Positions 48,401-57,900 of a DNA stretch of 64,000 bases are shown here, one piece after another. Within the stretch, counting starts at the first letter, position 1. Each line of letters begins with the position of its first letter. The DNA lies in the NCBI RefSeq assembly GCF_001949145.1, contig NW_019091471.1, positions 186,001 to 250,000 on the forward strand, written 5' to 3'. Both the position numbers and the translations under genes were made by a program. This DNA comes from Acanthaster planci. Its lineage: Eukaryota > Echinodermata > Asteroidea > Valvatida > Acanthasteridae. The notes under the pieces are model-generated. The model was not told the DNA's origin, searched no databases, and saw nothing but the letters and a program-made list of their open reading frames with translations.

Positions 48401-48997
48401 GTATTTCAACATCAGCAGTGGTTAGGGGAGGAGGGGTTCTTATGCAAAATGAAAGGAGTTTGATTGGGTGAAAGAACTTTACAGGATATTTTTGTTCAAC
48501 CATCCATTGTTTAGTTCTGTGGTTTTTATTTTCATCAGATTTTTATTTTTGGCTATAACTGGGGGAAAATGGAATTTTGTAGTACTTCTTTACCCCTGGC
48601 TGCCCCCCACCCCCCCTGGGTAAAAAATATGAGAACTGTAAAATAAACTATGGATGCGCGCTAATGGTTAAGTGAGCCCTTTTCATTTTTGGTTATTTTC
48701 ATTGAAAATACTCTTTAATGGTTCCTTTATAACCCCTGCAGACGAAGCCGAAGTCCCCTGCGCCGTCGTCGGTCCCGTTCGTGGACAAAGTCGCGATCCC
48801 GCTCCCGATCCCGTGGGCGCAGGCCGAGATCCCCACCTCGCCGCAACAGGAACCGCCGACCTCGCCGTTCCTACTCCCGCTCGGCATCGAGGTCTAGCAC
48901 CAGCCGTTCTAGGAGCCGGAGTGCCTCCAGCCGGAGCAGCAGCCGATCCAGGTCGCACAGTCGCAGCAGCAGAAGCTATTCCAGATCCAGTGGGTGA
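28606..48997 (+). CDS. NKTR: NKTR-type cyclophilin with RS domain (20 coding exons)
   Basis: Coding exons: 28606-28672, 29095-29169, 30117-30224, 31542-31586, 33451-33538, 35550-35579, 36267-36412, 36767-36962, 37701-37835, 38394-38466, 40034-40233, 40439-40711, 41471-41737, 42850-42942, 43459-43581, 43977-44454, 44771-45531, 46459-46575, 48084-48209, 48742-48997; 3657 nt, about 1218 aa. Every junction keeps the frame. The protein begins with a cyclophilin-type prolyl isomerase and continues into a long charged, then RS-rich tail. The motif [16 protein letters not shown] (exon 14) and FKWQPP (exon 16) are hallmarks of NKTR rather than its paralogue PPIG; the shared block [13 protein letters not shown] and [20 protein letters not shown] is present too. 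Family role: nuclear-speckle cyclophilins that contact SR proteins and the RNA polymerase II tail. Human NKTR is 1462 aa. Exon 16 has a local frame conflict and intron 18 appears to be GC-AG. An assembly gap lies in intron 10, but the flanking protein is contiguous with relatives. Confidence 0.92.
30367..31254. mobile_element. TIR element with repeated GCGGCTTATAC blocks
   Basis: The left end CTGTAATTTTTGAAATACAA and the reversed right end CCGTAATTTTCGGAATATAA are inverted copies, each next to TA (30367-30368, 31253-31254), consistent with a TA target duplication. Variants of GCGGCTTATACGC occur at least five times near both ends in the same orientation. The interior of about 600 bp has no recognised transposase, so this is a non-autonomous element. 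It occupies most of NKTR intron 3 (30225-31541). Confidence 0.75.
36990..37205. repeat. Dispersed hairpin repeat, copy B
   Basis: It lies in NKTR intron 8, 28 bp after exon 8. Two CTTGTGG-T(n)-CACAAG hairpins stand in tandem (about 36993-37019 and 37080-37101). Around the second, the arms extend to about 28 bp: TATTCAGTGTTTGCCCCGAA on the left against TATTCAATGTTTGCCCCTAA read from the right. The 3' part (CACGTCAGGCAGGGCAAAAA, then AACATCTCCCCGGCGCAAAT) matches copy A at 21205-21390, partly in the inverse orientation. Confidence 0.7.
38980..39051. repeat. 22-bp tandem repeat running into an assembly gap
   Basis: Three units based on ATTAGCATACAGAATCAATG plus AC/AT at 38980-39001, 39002-39023 and 39024-39045, then the start of a fourth, stop at the N run. 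The units differ at one to four positions. The gap most likely hides more copies of this satellite, within NKTR intron 10. Confidence 0.85.
39052..39962. other. Assembly gap in NKTR intron 10
   Basis: A run of 911 N. Exon 10 ends KVKGRGIM in phase 0 and exon 11 begins [10 protein letters not shown], contiguous with the equivalent block of vertebrate NKTR and PPIG, so a missing coding exon is unlikely. Confidence 0.98.
41771..41884. repeat. Three exact-length 38-bp tandem repeats
   Basis: Units at 41771-41808, 41809-41846 and 41847-41884 share AA(C/T)GTTCTA(T/A)TAAA, then CC(T)-rich sequence and TTGTCA(A/G)TCCTCCAA. They begin 33 bp after the end of NKTR exon 13, inside intron 13. Confidence 0.9.
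42050..42200. repeat. tRNA-like fragment plus half copy of the GGGGCC foldback
   Basis: GGAGAGACTCGAACCCCTGA reads on the minus strand as a tRNA B box (GGTTCGAGTCTC). It is followed at about 42117 by GGGCCCAATTTCACGAAACT, matching one end of the foldback element at 5719-5950. No matching second arm is found nearby. Confidence 0.5.
43336..43409. repeat. 13-bp minisatellite upstream of NKTR exon 15
   Basis: GCCTGTGCAGTGG is repeated perfectly four times at 43345-43396, with diverged partial units on both sides. It ends 49 bp before the exon 15 acceptor, close to where the branch point is expected. Confidence 0.92.
44771..48997 (+). other. NKTR: NKTR exons 17-20: coiled coil and RS tail
   Basis: Exon 17 (761 nt) opens with an acidic stretch and a likely short coiled coil (residues about 817-846, [20 protein letters not shown]), followed by Pro/Ser-rich sequence and then dense RS/RSP repeats. 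Exons 18-20 continue RS, RRR and SRSRSRS blocks to the stop TGA at 48995-48997. RS tails of this kind are phosphorylated by SR protein kinases and target proteins to nuclear speckles. A strong-looking internal donor (AGAG|GTAAGG at 44922) exists in exon 17, but using it would break the frame into exon 18. Confidence 0.85.
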
Positions 48998-50171
48998 ACT
49001 CATTGTTTGTCCAGATCCTTTGTGTTGTCTCCAAGAGTAGTTGACAGATAGAAAATTAAGAATTTGACTAACTTGTCATTAATTTCAAGTGATTGTTTGG
49101 TCTACCAATGTATATTCTTTCATTTAGGTTTTTTTGGGGGGGGTTGTCACAACCTTCTTGTGGTGGAGAACCATGTCTGGGTCTTTTAGAGAGACAGGGG
49201 TGCCTTTTATGTAGTGAATTTTAGTGCTGCAATCTTTGTCTGGTTTGTCTGAGCAAGGCTTAAAAAAAAGGAAGTCAATTCATAAAGCTGATTTTAGATA
49301 TTTCAAGTTTAATTGATCCTGCTTTTGTTACAAGTGACTGACAGAAGGGAATTTTATTCCCTCAAGAGATATACTTCAGAAGATCATGGAGTTCCTTTTT
49401 TTTGGTCTTGTACTTCATTACTATTTAAAAACTGGGATTTATTCTGCAGCTTCACTGTTAGTTAGTTTAGTAGAGGGTGTCGTACTTAAAAGCAGAAATA
49501 TCGACCATTGTGAAAGGGTAGAGTGCCGTAGCATATTGTTTCTTCAGTGTATTAAATATTTTAATGTCCAAAAGTAAAGTTCAGTCCAACAGTAATCCGA
49601 TCATTTAAGACTTACAGCATAATTGTGTAACTTCTTGCTGGTGAACTTGTAATTTGTAAAAATTTCCCTTCTTAAAGTACACCAAAAAAAACATGAAATT
49701 GTTTTGCGCTTGGATATGTGTTGTGACAGTTGCAAGAACATGCACGTCTTGGCTGTATTGTTCACATTGGCATCATACCGTATTGGTTGTTGTCTTTGTT
49801 CAGTATGAAGTGGACCCTGTTGAGTGATTATTTTTTAATGCTGGGAAAGAGTTTTTGATGTGTTTGTAAATTTGGTGACTGATTTCTTGCATTTCTTATT
49901 GGTTTTTAAAAATGGAGTGAGTTGACAGCTTATATGGAATGTCTCGTTGAGCAATGTAGATTTTTCAAATATTTACCACAACAGCACATTTGTAAGTTCT
50001 TCCCATGAAGTTTTATTTTTTGGTGTGTTTTTGACATCCCATTTCACTATCAAAAAGTCTTTTTGGGAAAACCTTAATTTACTTGTTGAAACCTTGCCAT
50101 AGTTCACTTGGCACTAAATGCTATTATTCTGGGCAACCAGGATTACTAGGAAAATATCTTTCTGGCATCTG

Positions 50172-50177
50172 AATAAA
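50172..50177 (+). terminator. Candidate NKTR polyadenylation signal
   Basis: AATAAA about 1.2 kb after the NKTR stop codon; an alternative AATAAA is at 51051-51056. The choice cannot be made from sequence. Confidence 0.3.
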
Positions 50178-51586
50178 TGTGGCTTAAAGTAGTGCACTGA
50201 TTTGTACAGAGGTGCAGTTTTAAATCTGGGTTTTACAATTCTTTGGGATTTCCAGTTTCCTGTACCTTGTAGGAATTCCTAAGCTCTGTACTTTAACTGT
50301 GTAATGGTTTTTGTTGTAGAATTGTAAACTTTGAAGCACAGGTTCACTGCAAAGACACAACGGTTACAAGAAACATTAAATGTATACAAAACTAAGGGCA
50401 GTATTGGGTGTTTGGTATTTGACATAGTTGGTAATGCCCTAGTACTGCATTTGTAAACCACTGTACTTGTCCAATTAACAGGAAATGATGCATAGATGAA
50501 TTGTTCCTTTGTTTTGAAAGACATGAACCTGTATTGGTAAAGTTTGTTCCATGAATGTTAACTTAAAGTGGTAACATTCCCTGTTTACTTTTAGTTATCT
50601 GTGCGTTTATTGGTGTTGTTGTCTATGGCTAGTATTTAAACCACATACATTTATTAAAGCTAGTGGTTATGCTCATTTTGAAACGACATACTCAAGAACT
50701 GTCCAATTGCTAGAATAGTGGAAATCGTCTGCCGTCTTTTTTTGACACATTAAAAAGGAAGGATACCACAATCGAGTGAAAGAGCTTGAAGTGTCTTGTA
50801 ATCTTTCTGGATGCATTTCACAAACACTAAAATTTACATTTTTTTTGAATTTTCAAAATGAGTCTGATCTTTCTTGAAAAAGGAAGAACCCTTGTTCTTC
50901 AATCCTTTAAACCACAAGCTGTGTTTTTAACTACCAGCTAGTTTTTGACGACCGGATAGTATTCAACCACAAATGTCTTCTAAATCATCAGCTACTTTTC
51001 TGACCATCAGCTGCTCTAAGACCGCCCGCCAGCCACTGACAGCGTAAATGAATAAAATTGAAATATTCACCATTTAAAAAGTTTTGCTGCAAGATGAAAC
51101 CTTGTGCCTTGCCGGTCTCAACCAACCACAATGATATTTGGCACTGCATTTTCTAGATGCCCTGAGGTATTCATCACGAATTCTTTCTGTGAGCTAAGTG
51201 GTGTTGAACAAAGTCAACTAATTTACAAATATGTACAGCCAGCTATTTGTATCCCTAGGGGATACAGGAAAAGAAAAAAAAAGCATAACCATTGAAATCC
51301 TCCTTTATAATTTAGATACGTACAGGGATGCTCACTGGAAGTTACTGCAGCATGCATTGCACTTCGGGAGCTAGGGTGTAGATTCATAAAATCTTGGGTA
51401 CTGCAATACTGAAGATGGGTCAAGTCTCAGGAATGATGCAGTTGCAATAGCTGTGTACCACATTTAGAGAGCAAACCATGATACAAACCGCACAAAGAAT
51501 CCTTCCAAAAAATGAATAAATTTTCCTTGAAGATCTCACTGAAGTTTACCAGGATACTGAATATTGGATTGAGAAACGTGCGACAC

Positions 51587-51592
51587 TTTATT
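51587..51592 (-). terminator. Candidate TSN polyadenylation signal
   Basis: TTTATT on the plus strand, AATAAA on the minus strand, about 360 nt beyond the TSN stop codon. Confidence 0.4.
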
Positions 51593-51952
51593 CAGTGGAA
51601 TCAAAATGTAAACAGGTGAGGTTGAACCTCTGACCTGAATTTTCATCAATCAATCACTTTTACAAAAAATAATTTGACACACTGTTTAGGACTGCATCTA
51701 CAGCTTTGCTGTATCTTTTGCCTCCGTATGGACACTTACCTTTTTTTAATTTTTTCCCCTTAAATTGGTGTTTCGTTCCACTGCCAAAACTCAACAGAGG
51801 GCAGAAGCAATACCCTCTACTTCTGGACTGCAATTTTTACAACCAGCGCTTGATGCTGCGTAGTTCATAACTAGCTTTGGCAAGATACAAGACAAGCGAA
51901 GTGAGATAGAAAATGGACTCAGGTTCATCCCCCCCAATTAAAAGGGTGGGGC

Positions 51953-54900
51953 TCATTCTGCACCGGTAGATGACGTGGGAGGTTCCTCCTCTTCGCCCCC
52001 TCCAGGGGGCGCAGGCTTCAGGCCCCTGATGGAGATGTCGTACACTACCTCCTCCACCTTCTTGATGTCATACTTCAGTCCATCGAAGCGCTTCCGCAGC
52101 GAGTCATTCTTCAGGTTGAGAAGACGGAAGCCGGCGTTCAGCTCCTGGATGAAATTGGAGATGCGGACGGGTCTGTCGTACTCGCCAGCCGTAACACTGT
52201 TGATGGCAAGTCGAGACTGCAATGAAGAAATTTGCAAAAAAATAGTTCAAATTTTCAAATGCAGGTAACAGCAACACTGCAAGCAAATGTTAACTGATTT
52301 ATACCAAGAGTTTCTCATCCAGCAGGGGTGCAGCGGTCAACCCCCTCCCCCAAAAACCAAAAACTTATAAAGCTTGACCCCAACAGTTGTATAAAATTTG
52401 CATAAATGAACCTCTTGCCACATTTGAGAAAAACAGGCAAAACTTTCCCAAACGTTTTCTAAAAACAGTAATCATTAATGCCCAAAATTCAGAAAATCAG
52501 GCTCTCAATATTTATTATTTTATATCCAGATCTACATCCAGTGGCAAGTGGGAAAAAAAAGCTAAAACTTGATTGTGGTACGAATGACACTTCTATCAAT
52601 TGGCATACCAGTTCACTGGCCAACTGTAACAAGCCTTGCAGAAAGTCCTCCAAGTCCAAATGGAAACCATCCTCCCTTCTCACTGAAACTGTAAAAAATA
52701 GGGCGAAAGGTCATACCCATCATATCCACCACCTCAATGTTATTAGCCTGGACCCACTAATTTCCTACAAAATCTACTGGACAGTTTGGGAGGCTTATAC
52801 AGGATTGGGAAAGGCAGACCAAAGCCTCTCTTGCTTTATGAGGAGCAAAAGGCTCTCTGAAAGTTTGTTTGCAGAAGATATCCCATTGGTTTCCATGCAT
52901 AGCATGAGATTTGGGAGGAACAACGGTGGCTCCCAACGTCAATAACCAGGATGAAAAGCTTTAAAAAGGTCAAAGTAGGCTACAATAACAACAGACTTTG
53001 ATAGCAGGTAGCCGCTGAAGATGAAAACTTGAGCATGATGTAATGTTTAAAACCTGCATGTCTGAAGATTTGAAAAAGGCAGCTCAATTGAAGTTGCGCA
53101 GAAGTGGAGATCATTATGTGAAAGATACAAGACAATTGAGTCTTTTTATGAGTGATACACACTCTATATTTGCACATACTGACAACATCAACCAAAATCA
53201 ACCAAATGATTTCAGAAATATCAGTAATTTTGGAAAATGTTGCAGGAATTCCTCCCATTTGGGTCACATGACCTTGGAGGCTACCAAACCCTAATATTGC
53301 TCAAAGAAGTTGGAGTCTTTTGGTATAAAAACCAGAATAGAGTCACGGAAGACCATTCTACCAATTACCACCAATACACTTATTACATGAAAGTTGGTTA
53401 ATACATCAACTGCATGGATAGGCACACTTAGTGACCTTGAAACTACAATGACTTCCAATCTCAAGTTGTCACCCTAATCACACGTGCAGAGAGATTAATG
53501 ACCCTGAGATCACCTTTTACACTTTAGGAACCTTGCAGCTTGTGAGACCTGAGACAGTGCTGCAGTGCAGCAAGTTGGTTTAATTCTCTGAATCATGTAC
53601 AAGGCCATGCTACCCACCTCCCATCAAGTGAGCAACCTCTTCCCTGGTAACCAGCCTCTCTGCCTCCAGGTACACAATAAGAGCTACGAGGAAAGACAGG
53701 CGCTGACTCACAAAGCGCCAGTGATCATGGAATCTGAAAACAAAACCCCAAAAAACCACACACACGAGGAAATTAAATTTAGGGAAATGAAATAAAATGA
53801 AACGTTCTACATAAGGTACAATTTTTCTTAGATGTGTTTTCAGGCACAACTTTGTATTCAAAGACCTGTTTTAGTTGACTTCTGTTAGAAGTCAAGTTTT
53901 CTTCCCAGAACAAAATGCACAACAGATTCTACTAAAAGACATATATGTCATTTGAACAGAAAACTACAAACCAGAAAAGGCACAGACAACGTTCTGATTT
54001 CAAATCTTTATGATCTTTTAAATGGATGTCACCTATGGCAGAGCAACACAAATGTAAATCACTCTTAATATATGTACGTGCTGTGAATGAGGAACAACAA
54101 AGTAAACATGAGAGATATTCATAGATACAAAATGAAGTATGAGTCTCTTTTCAAGAAGCAGAGATAAATGGAACAGCTCATTTTTATGGAGTGTCACACT
54201 GGTGCCTGAAAGAAACTATTGGCTCAGCTTTTCAATGCTGTGTTGGGGCGGGGGCTTTGGAAACCTCACATATTAAAACTAGGCTTGAAGAAGAACAGAG
54301 CTGTTTTTTAATACAGTGAGTCTGAAGTTTCAGAACTTTTGTTCAGTTTCATAAATGTGTTCATTATTAAATGAAAATGTGAACAGCACCTGTAATACTG
54401 GTCAGCTGGCACCTTCTTTTGGAGTTCAGCAAACTGACTCTGTGTCGTCTCCAGTAACTTCCTTGCCTTTTGACACAGAACAGGGGCTGCAGACACAAAC
54501 AGAGTAGACTTTAAAGAGAACTTTTAAAAGATCGAAAGTTGAGATCCCTTCTGACGGACTGCAAAGAAGGCTTTCCAATCTCAAGCAAAACACTTTCCAT
54601 ATCTTGGTTCAAATTCTAATGAATTCTAATGAATGAAGGTGAGTATTTTAATTCATTTCTGAGATCCCATAATAAGCTGTGTTTTACAAGAAACCCGACA
54701 CATTGTCTTCATATGTCCGTCCAAAATACCGGGTGCAGCAGAAATACTATATGGCTTCACACAGCACTGTTTCAGCAAATCTTCCTGATAGAGAACACGC
54801 AGTTTTGAGCCTTGGATGGGAAGATATTTCAATCCTGGAGTGAAATCTTGGGTTCAGTTCACATTTTAACAGCCAACATACAGTACATCAAGTGCATAAC

Positions 54901-57900
54901 TTCCATTGCCAGAGAATCATAGCCAAATTTACATACTGCTAAACTACGGCTAAAAAGGTCAAAATAATGGAAGTACTGCATTAGGGGCAAAAGGCTGACA
55001 TACTGTAGTGATTGTGCACGGCTCAAATCACGGTAAATTGACCACATCTGCATTGATAACCACATCTTGCAACTGGGCAGTTGCAAGAGACCCAATTCTT
55101 GTGTATTTCTTGTCACTACATGGCATGCCATGACAGATCAAAAATTTCTCCAGTTCATGGAGTCACACTGATTGCACTCCATTAATGTCAACTATATCAC
55201 AAGGACACCTACCATGTTACTAGTTCCTGATGTCAATCAACAAGCCAGAAATACACATGGGGGGAGGGGTTGGAAACTAAATGTTGATGGGGGGAGCATC
55301 TAATTGTGAATTGCTTCCATTTCAAATACAATTCTTCCTTTTTGCTGACACTGACAGATTTCTCCACACCTTCTTTGAGTCCTGCTGCCTGGTGTATACC
55401 CTCCAGCGTGGTCATTACTTCCCTTGCTGTCTGCTCCATGGCACGCACTGCCACCCGGATTTCCTGAGAGGAATGAAAAATGTTGGAATTATAGTGTGAT
55501 TATCTAAGACATTCAAAGGGGGGGGGGGGGGAATGCAGAGGCTACACATATTAGCCAGGTTTATCTGGAACACAAGAATTGGCTCTCAGTTCCAATGCAG
55601 GTATGTCACAGAATTTGCATAATTCATAATTTAATAACTGCAATCTCCACATCAGTTTCATTAGGCGAGCATTTTTTACAAGTTGGTGCTCAAATTTTTA
55701 AAGACAAATTTTAGAGGAGGACAGACATTATTGACTTGAAGGATCTTGAATTTGCAGGGTAGAATACAAAAAATTCCCCCCCCCCAAAAAAAAGGGGTAG
55801 CCCTTACCATCAGTGTTAGTTGCCAAGGACCAAACATCACTAACTTGAAATCGGGGACTTTGCTGTTGGTTGGACAGCGGAGAAATAACAAATTTTTTTT
55901 TACATTTACCTCAGTAAATTGTTGGTCAGCGGATCCGAGATTTCTCAAAATAAAAAAATTTTCCCGTTCTCAATCTGGAAGGTCGGCAAATCTGAGCACC
56001 ATCTTAAAAAACTCTTGCCTTAGTCAATCCACATCGCAAGGGAAACGATTCAATATATGGGCACCACTTATTTTTCCCTGCAGTAACCTATTAACCATTT
56101 GAGAACAACAAAATGTCCTTAAAAGTCAAATGTAAAAAACAGAATTTTTCATAACTCTCATGGCTTAATGGCGTTTGTGCACTAGGGTGTCCCGTGGCGT
56201 CCGTATAGGGCCTACCCCTATAACTGTGGGGTTCGACGTCTGCTGCGAGGCAGATGTCAAGCCCCTTTAGCACCCTATTCTAAATAACGAAACAAAGGCA
56301 CTTTTATGAAACAACTCATAAGTCGGCATTGATGTCCTCTTTCATATCAGACAGATTGTGTGACAGGACAGAGCTTTGTTTTTGAGGAAAATTATGGGGT
56401 AATTAAAACAGCAGTGTACATGACGCAACAAAGACCTGTCAACGAAGATGAATTAAAAATGTAGTCTGGTTCCTTGACCTGTATAAAGATTTCTTAAAAT
56501 TTTGATGAAATTTATTATATTCACAATGGCCCAGTCAGGTAACCAGATGTGAAACAAAATGGCGTGGTCTGACTAAGGGGTTGTCATTCACAAAATGTGG
56601 GGAAGAAAACATGTTGTTTTTCAAAATTATTTTGCATACGCAAATGTACATGTAAGCATAGTTAAATAGGGCAACTTTAATAACATATTTATCACTCAAA
56701 TGGTAATTAGACAATTGGAGCTGAAGAATGCTTCAGGTTATTTTTTATATGATGCAGTAGCGAGCCAGAAAAGCGCGAGCGACGAACCCCATGCTAGCAA
56801 GCAGAGTCTTGAGTCTGATTTGGTGTTGGAATATTTTCCTACCCTTCTGATTTTGAATTTTGTTCTGGTAAGTTTCAAGATTCTGTGCTTGTGAGAGGCT
56901 CGGGATAAGAGCAGACATTATTTCCATTCTGTATGAGTAAGGAGTCTTCTCCTGTGACAGTAAATAAATTTAAGTATGCTATTTGATTAAATTTGAATTT
57001 ACGCCTGCAATAAGTAGGTGATTACAGTATAGGGTACTTTGTATAAAATTAATGATTCCTTTATATCAAAGATTGCATTTAGTAAATATTGACAGGATGA
57101 AGAATCCTATTCATTGAAATTTTGCATTACGGTTACTCAAGTTCTACATTAAATTCACCTTTGATTTAAGTATGAATGGTTAATTGTTTTTCATCGTATT
57201 TCAGATTTGTGGAGAAGTTGACTCAAATCTTTGCTGATTAATGAAGTTTTATTGATGTGGATCGTTAGAAATGATGAGATCTTTTACAGTAAATTAGTTG
57301 AGTTTAGTCACAAGTTAACATGCAGATGCACGTAATTCGCTGGTAAATGTTTTGCTTAGATGGCCAACTAGAGTGGGGCTTGTGCTTGACTGTCCCAGAG
57401 GTTGTCATACTGTTAAGGACTGGGGAACTGATCCACCAAGTCACAGGGTCAACGCACCTACATGTAGTACCCAAGTAGCGGCCACACCATACCCAGCTTG
57501 ATGACTGGGGAACTCCGCAAGCGAGATCCAGCCTTCAACTGTACGTGGTAGACCGTAAATGTTTCATTGGCGGCTGTTTCCTGATAGCAGGATTAGAAAG
57601 TTTTCTTGGAGGTAGGCTCATAAACGTTACGTGAGCAATCCTCAAAGACAACTTAATCGCACATACAAGTCAGTCACAGTGTGCCGAGTAAAGGTTGTAC
57701 TACCAAAATAAGTAAATAGCTTGTAATTTAATACCGACGTGGCATTTGATTGGGAATTGTATTTTTGGGTTCTCGCAGCCTGTGTATCTAAGTTGCCATA
57801 AACAAGTTGAAATTCATAATTTGACAATTGGAAGACTACATGTACCTTGTAAATTTGTAGTTCTAAACTTTAACTAGTGCTGATTCATGTTATTTGATTG

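Larger units (their letters stand above)
48998..51952. other. Convergent 3' region between NKTR and TSN
   Basis: AT-rich sequence of 2.95 kb without recognisable coding exons. It contains plus-strand AATAAA at 50172-50177 and 51051-51056, candidates for the NKTR 3' end, and minus-strand AATAAA at 51587-51592 for TSN. Depending on which sites are used, the two transcripts are separated by about 0.5-1.4 kb. Confidence 0.6.

Noticed and set aside
28606-48997. Calling the cyclophilin gene PPIG
   Set aside because: The [10 protein letters not shown] and FKWQPP motifs and the C-terminal RS tail fit NKTR; PPIG lacks them as far as I recall, although the invertebrate gene may represent the ancestor of both.
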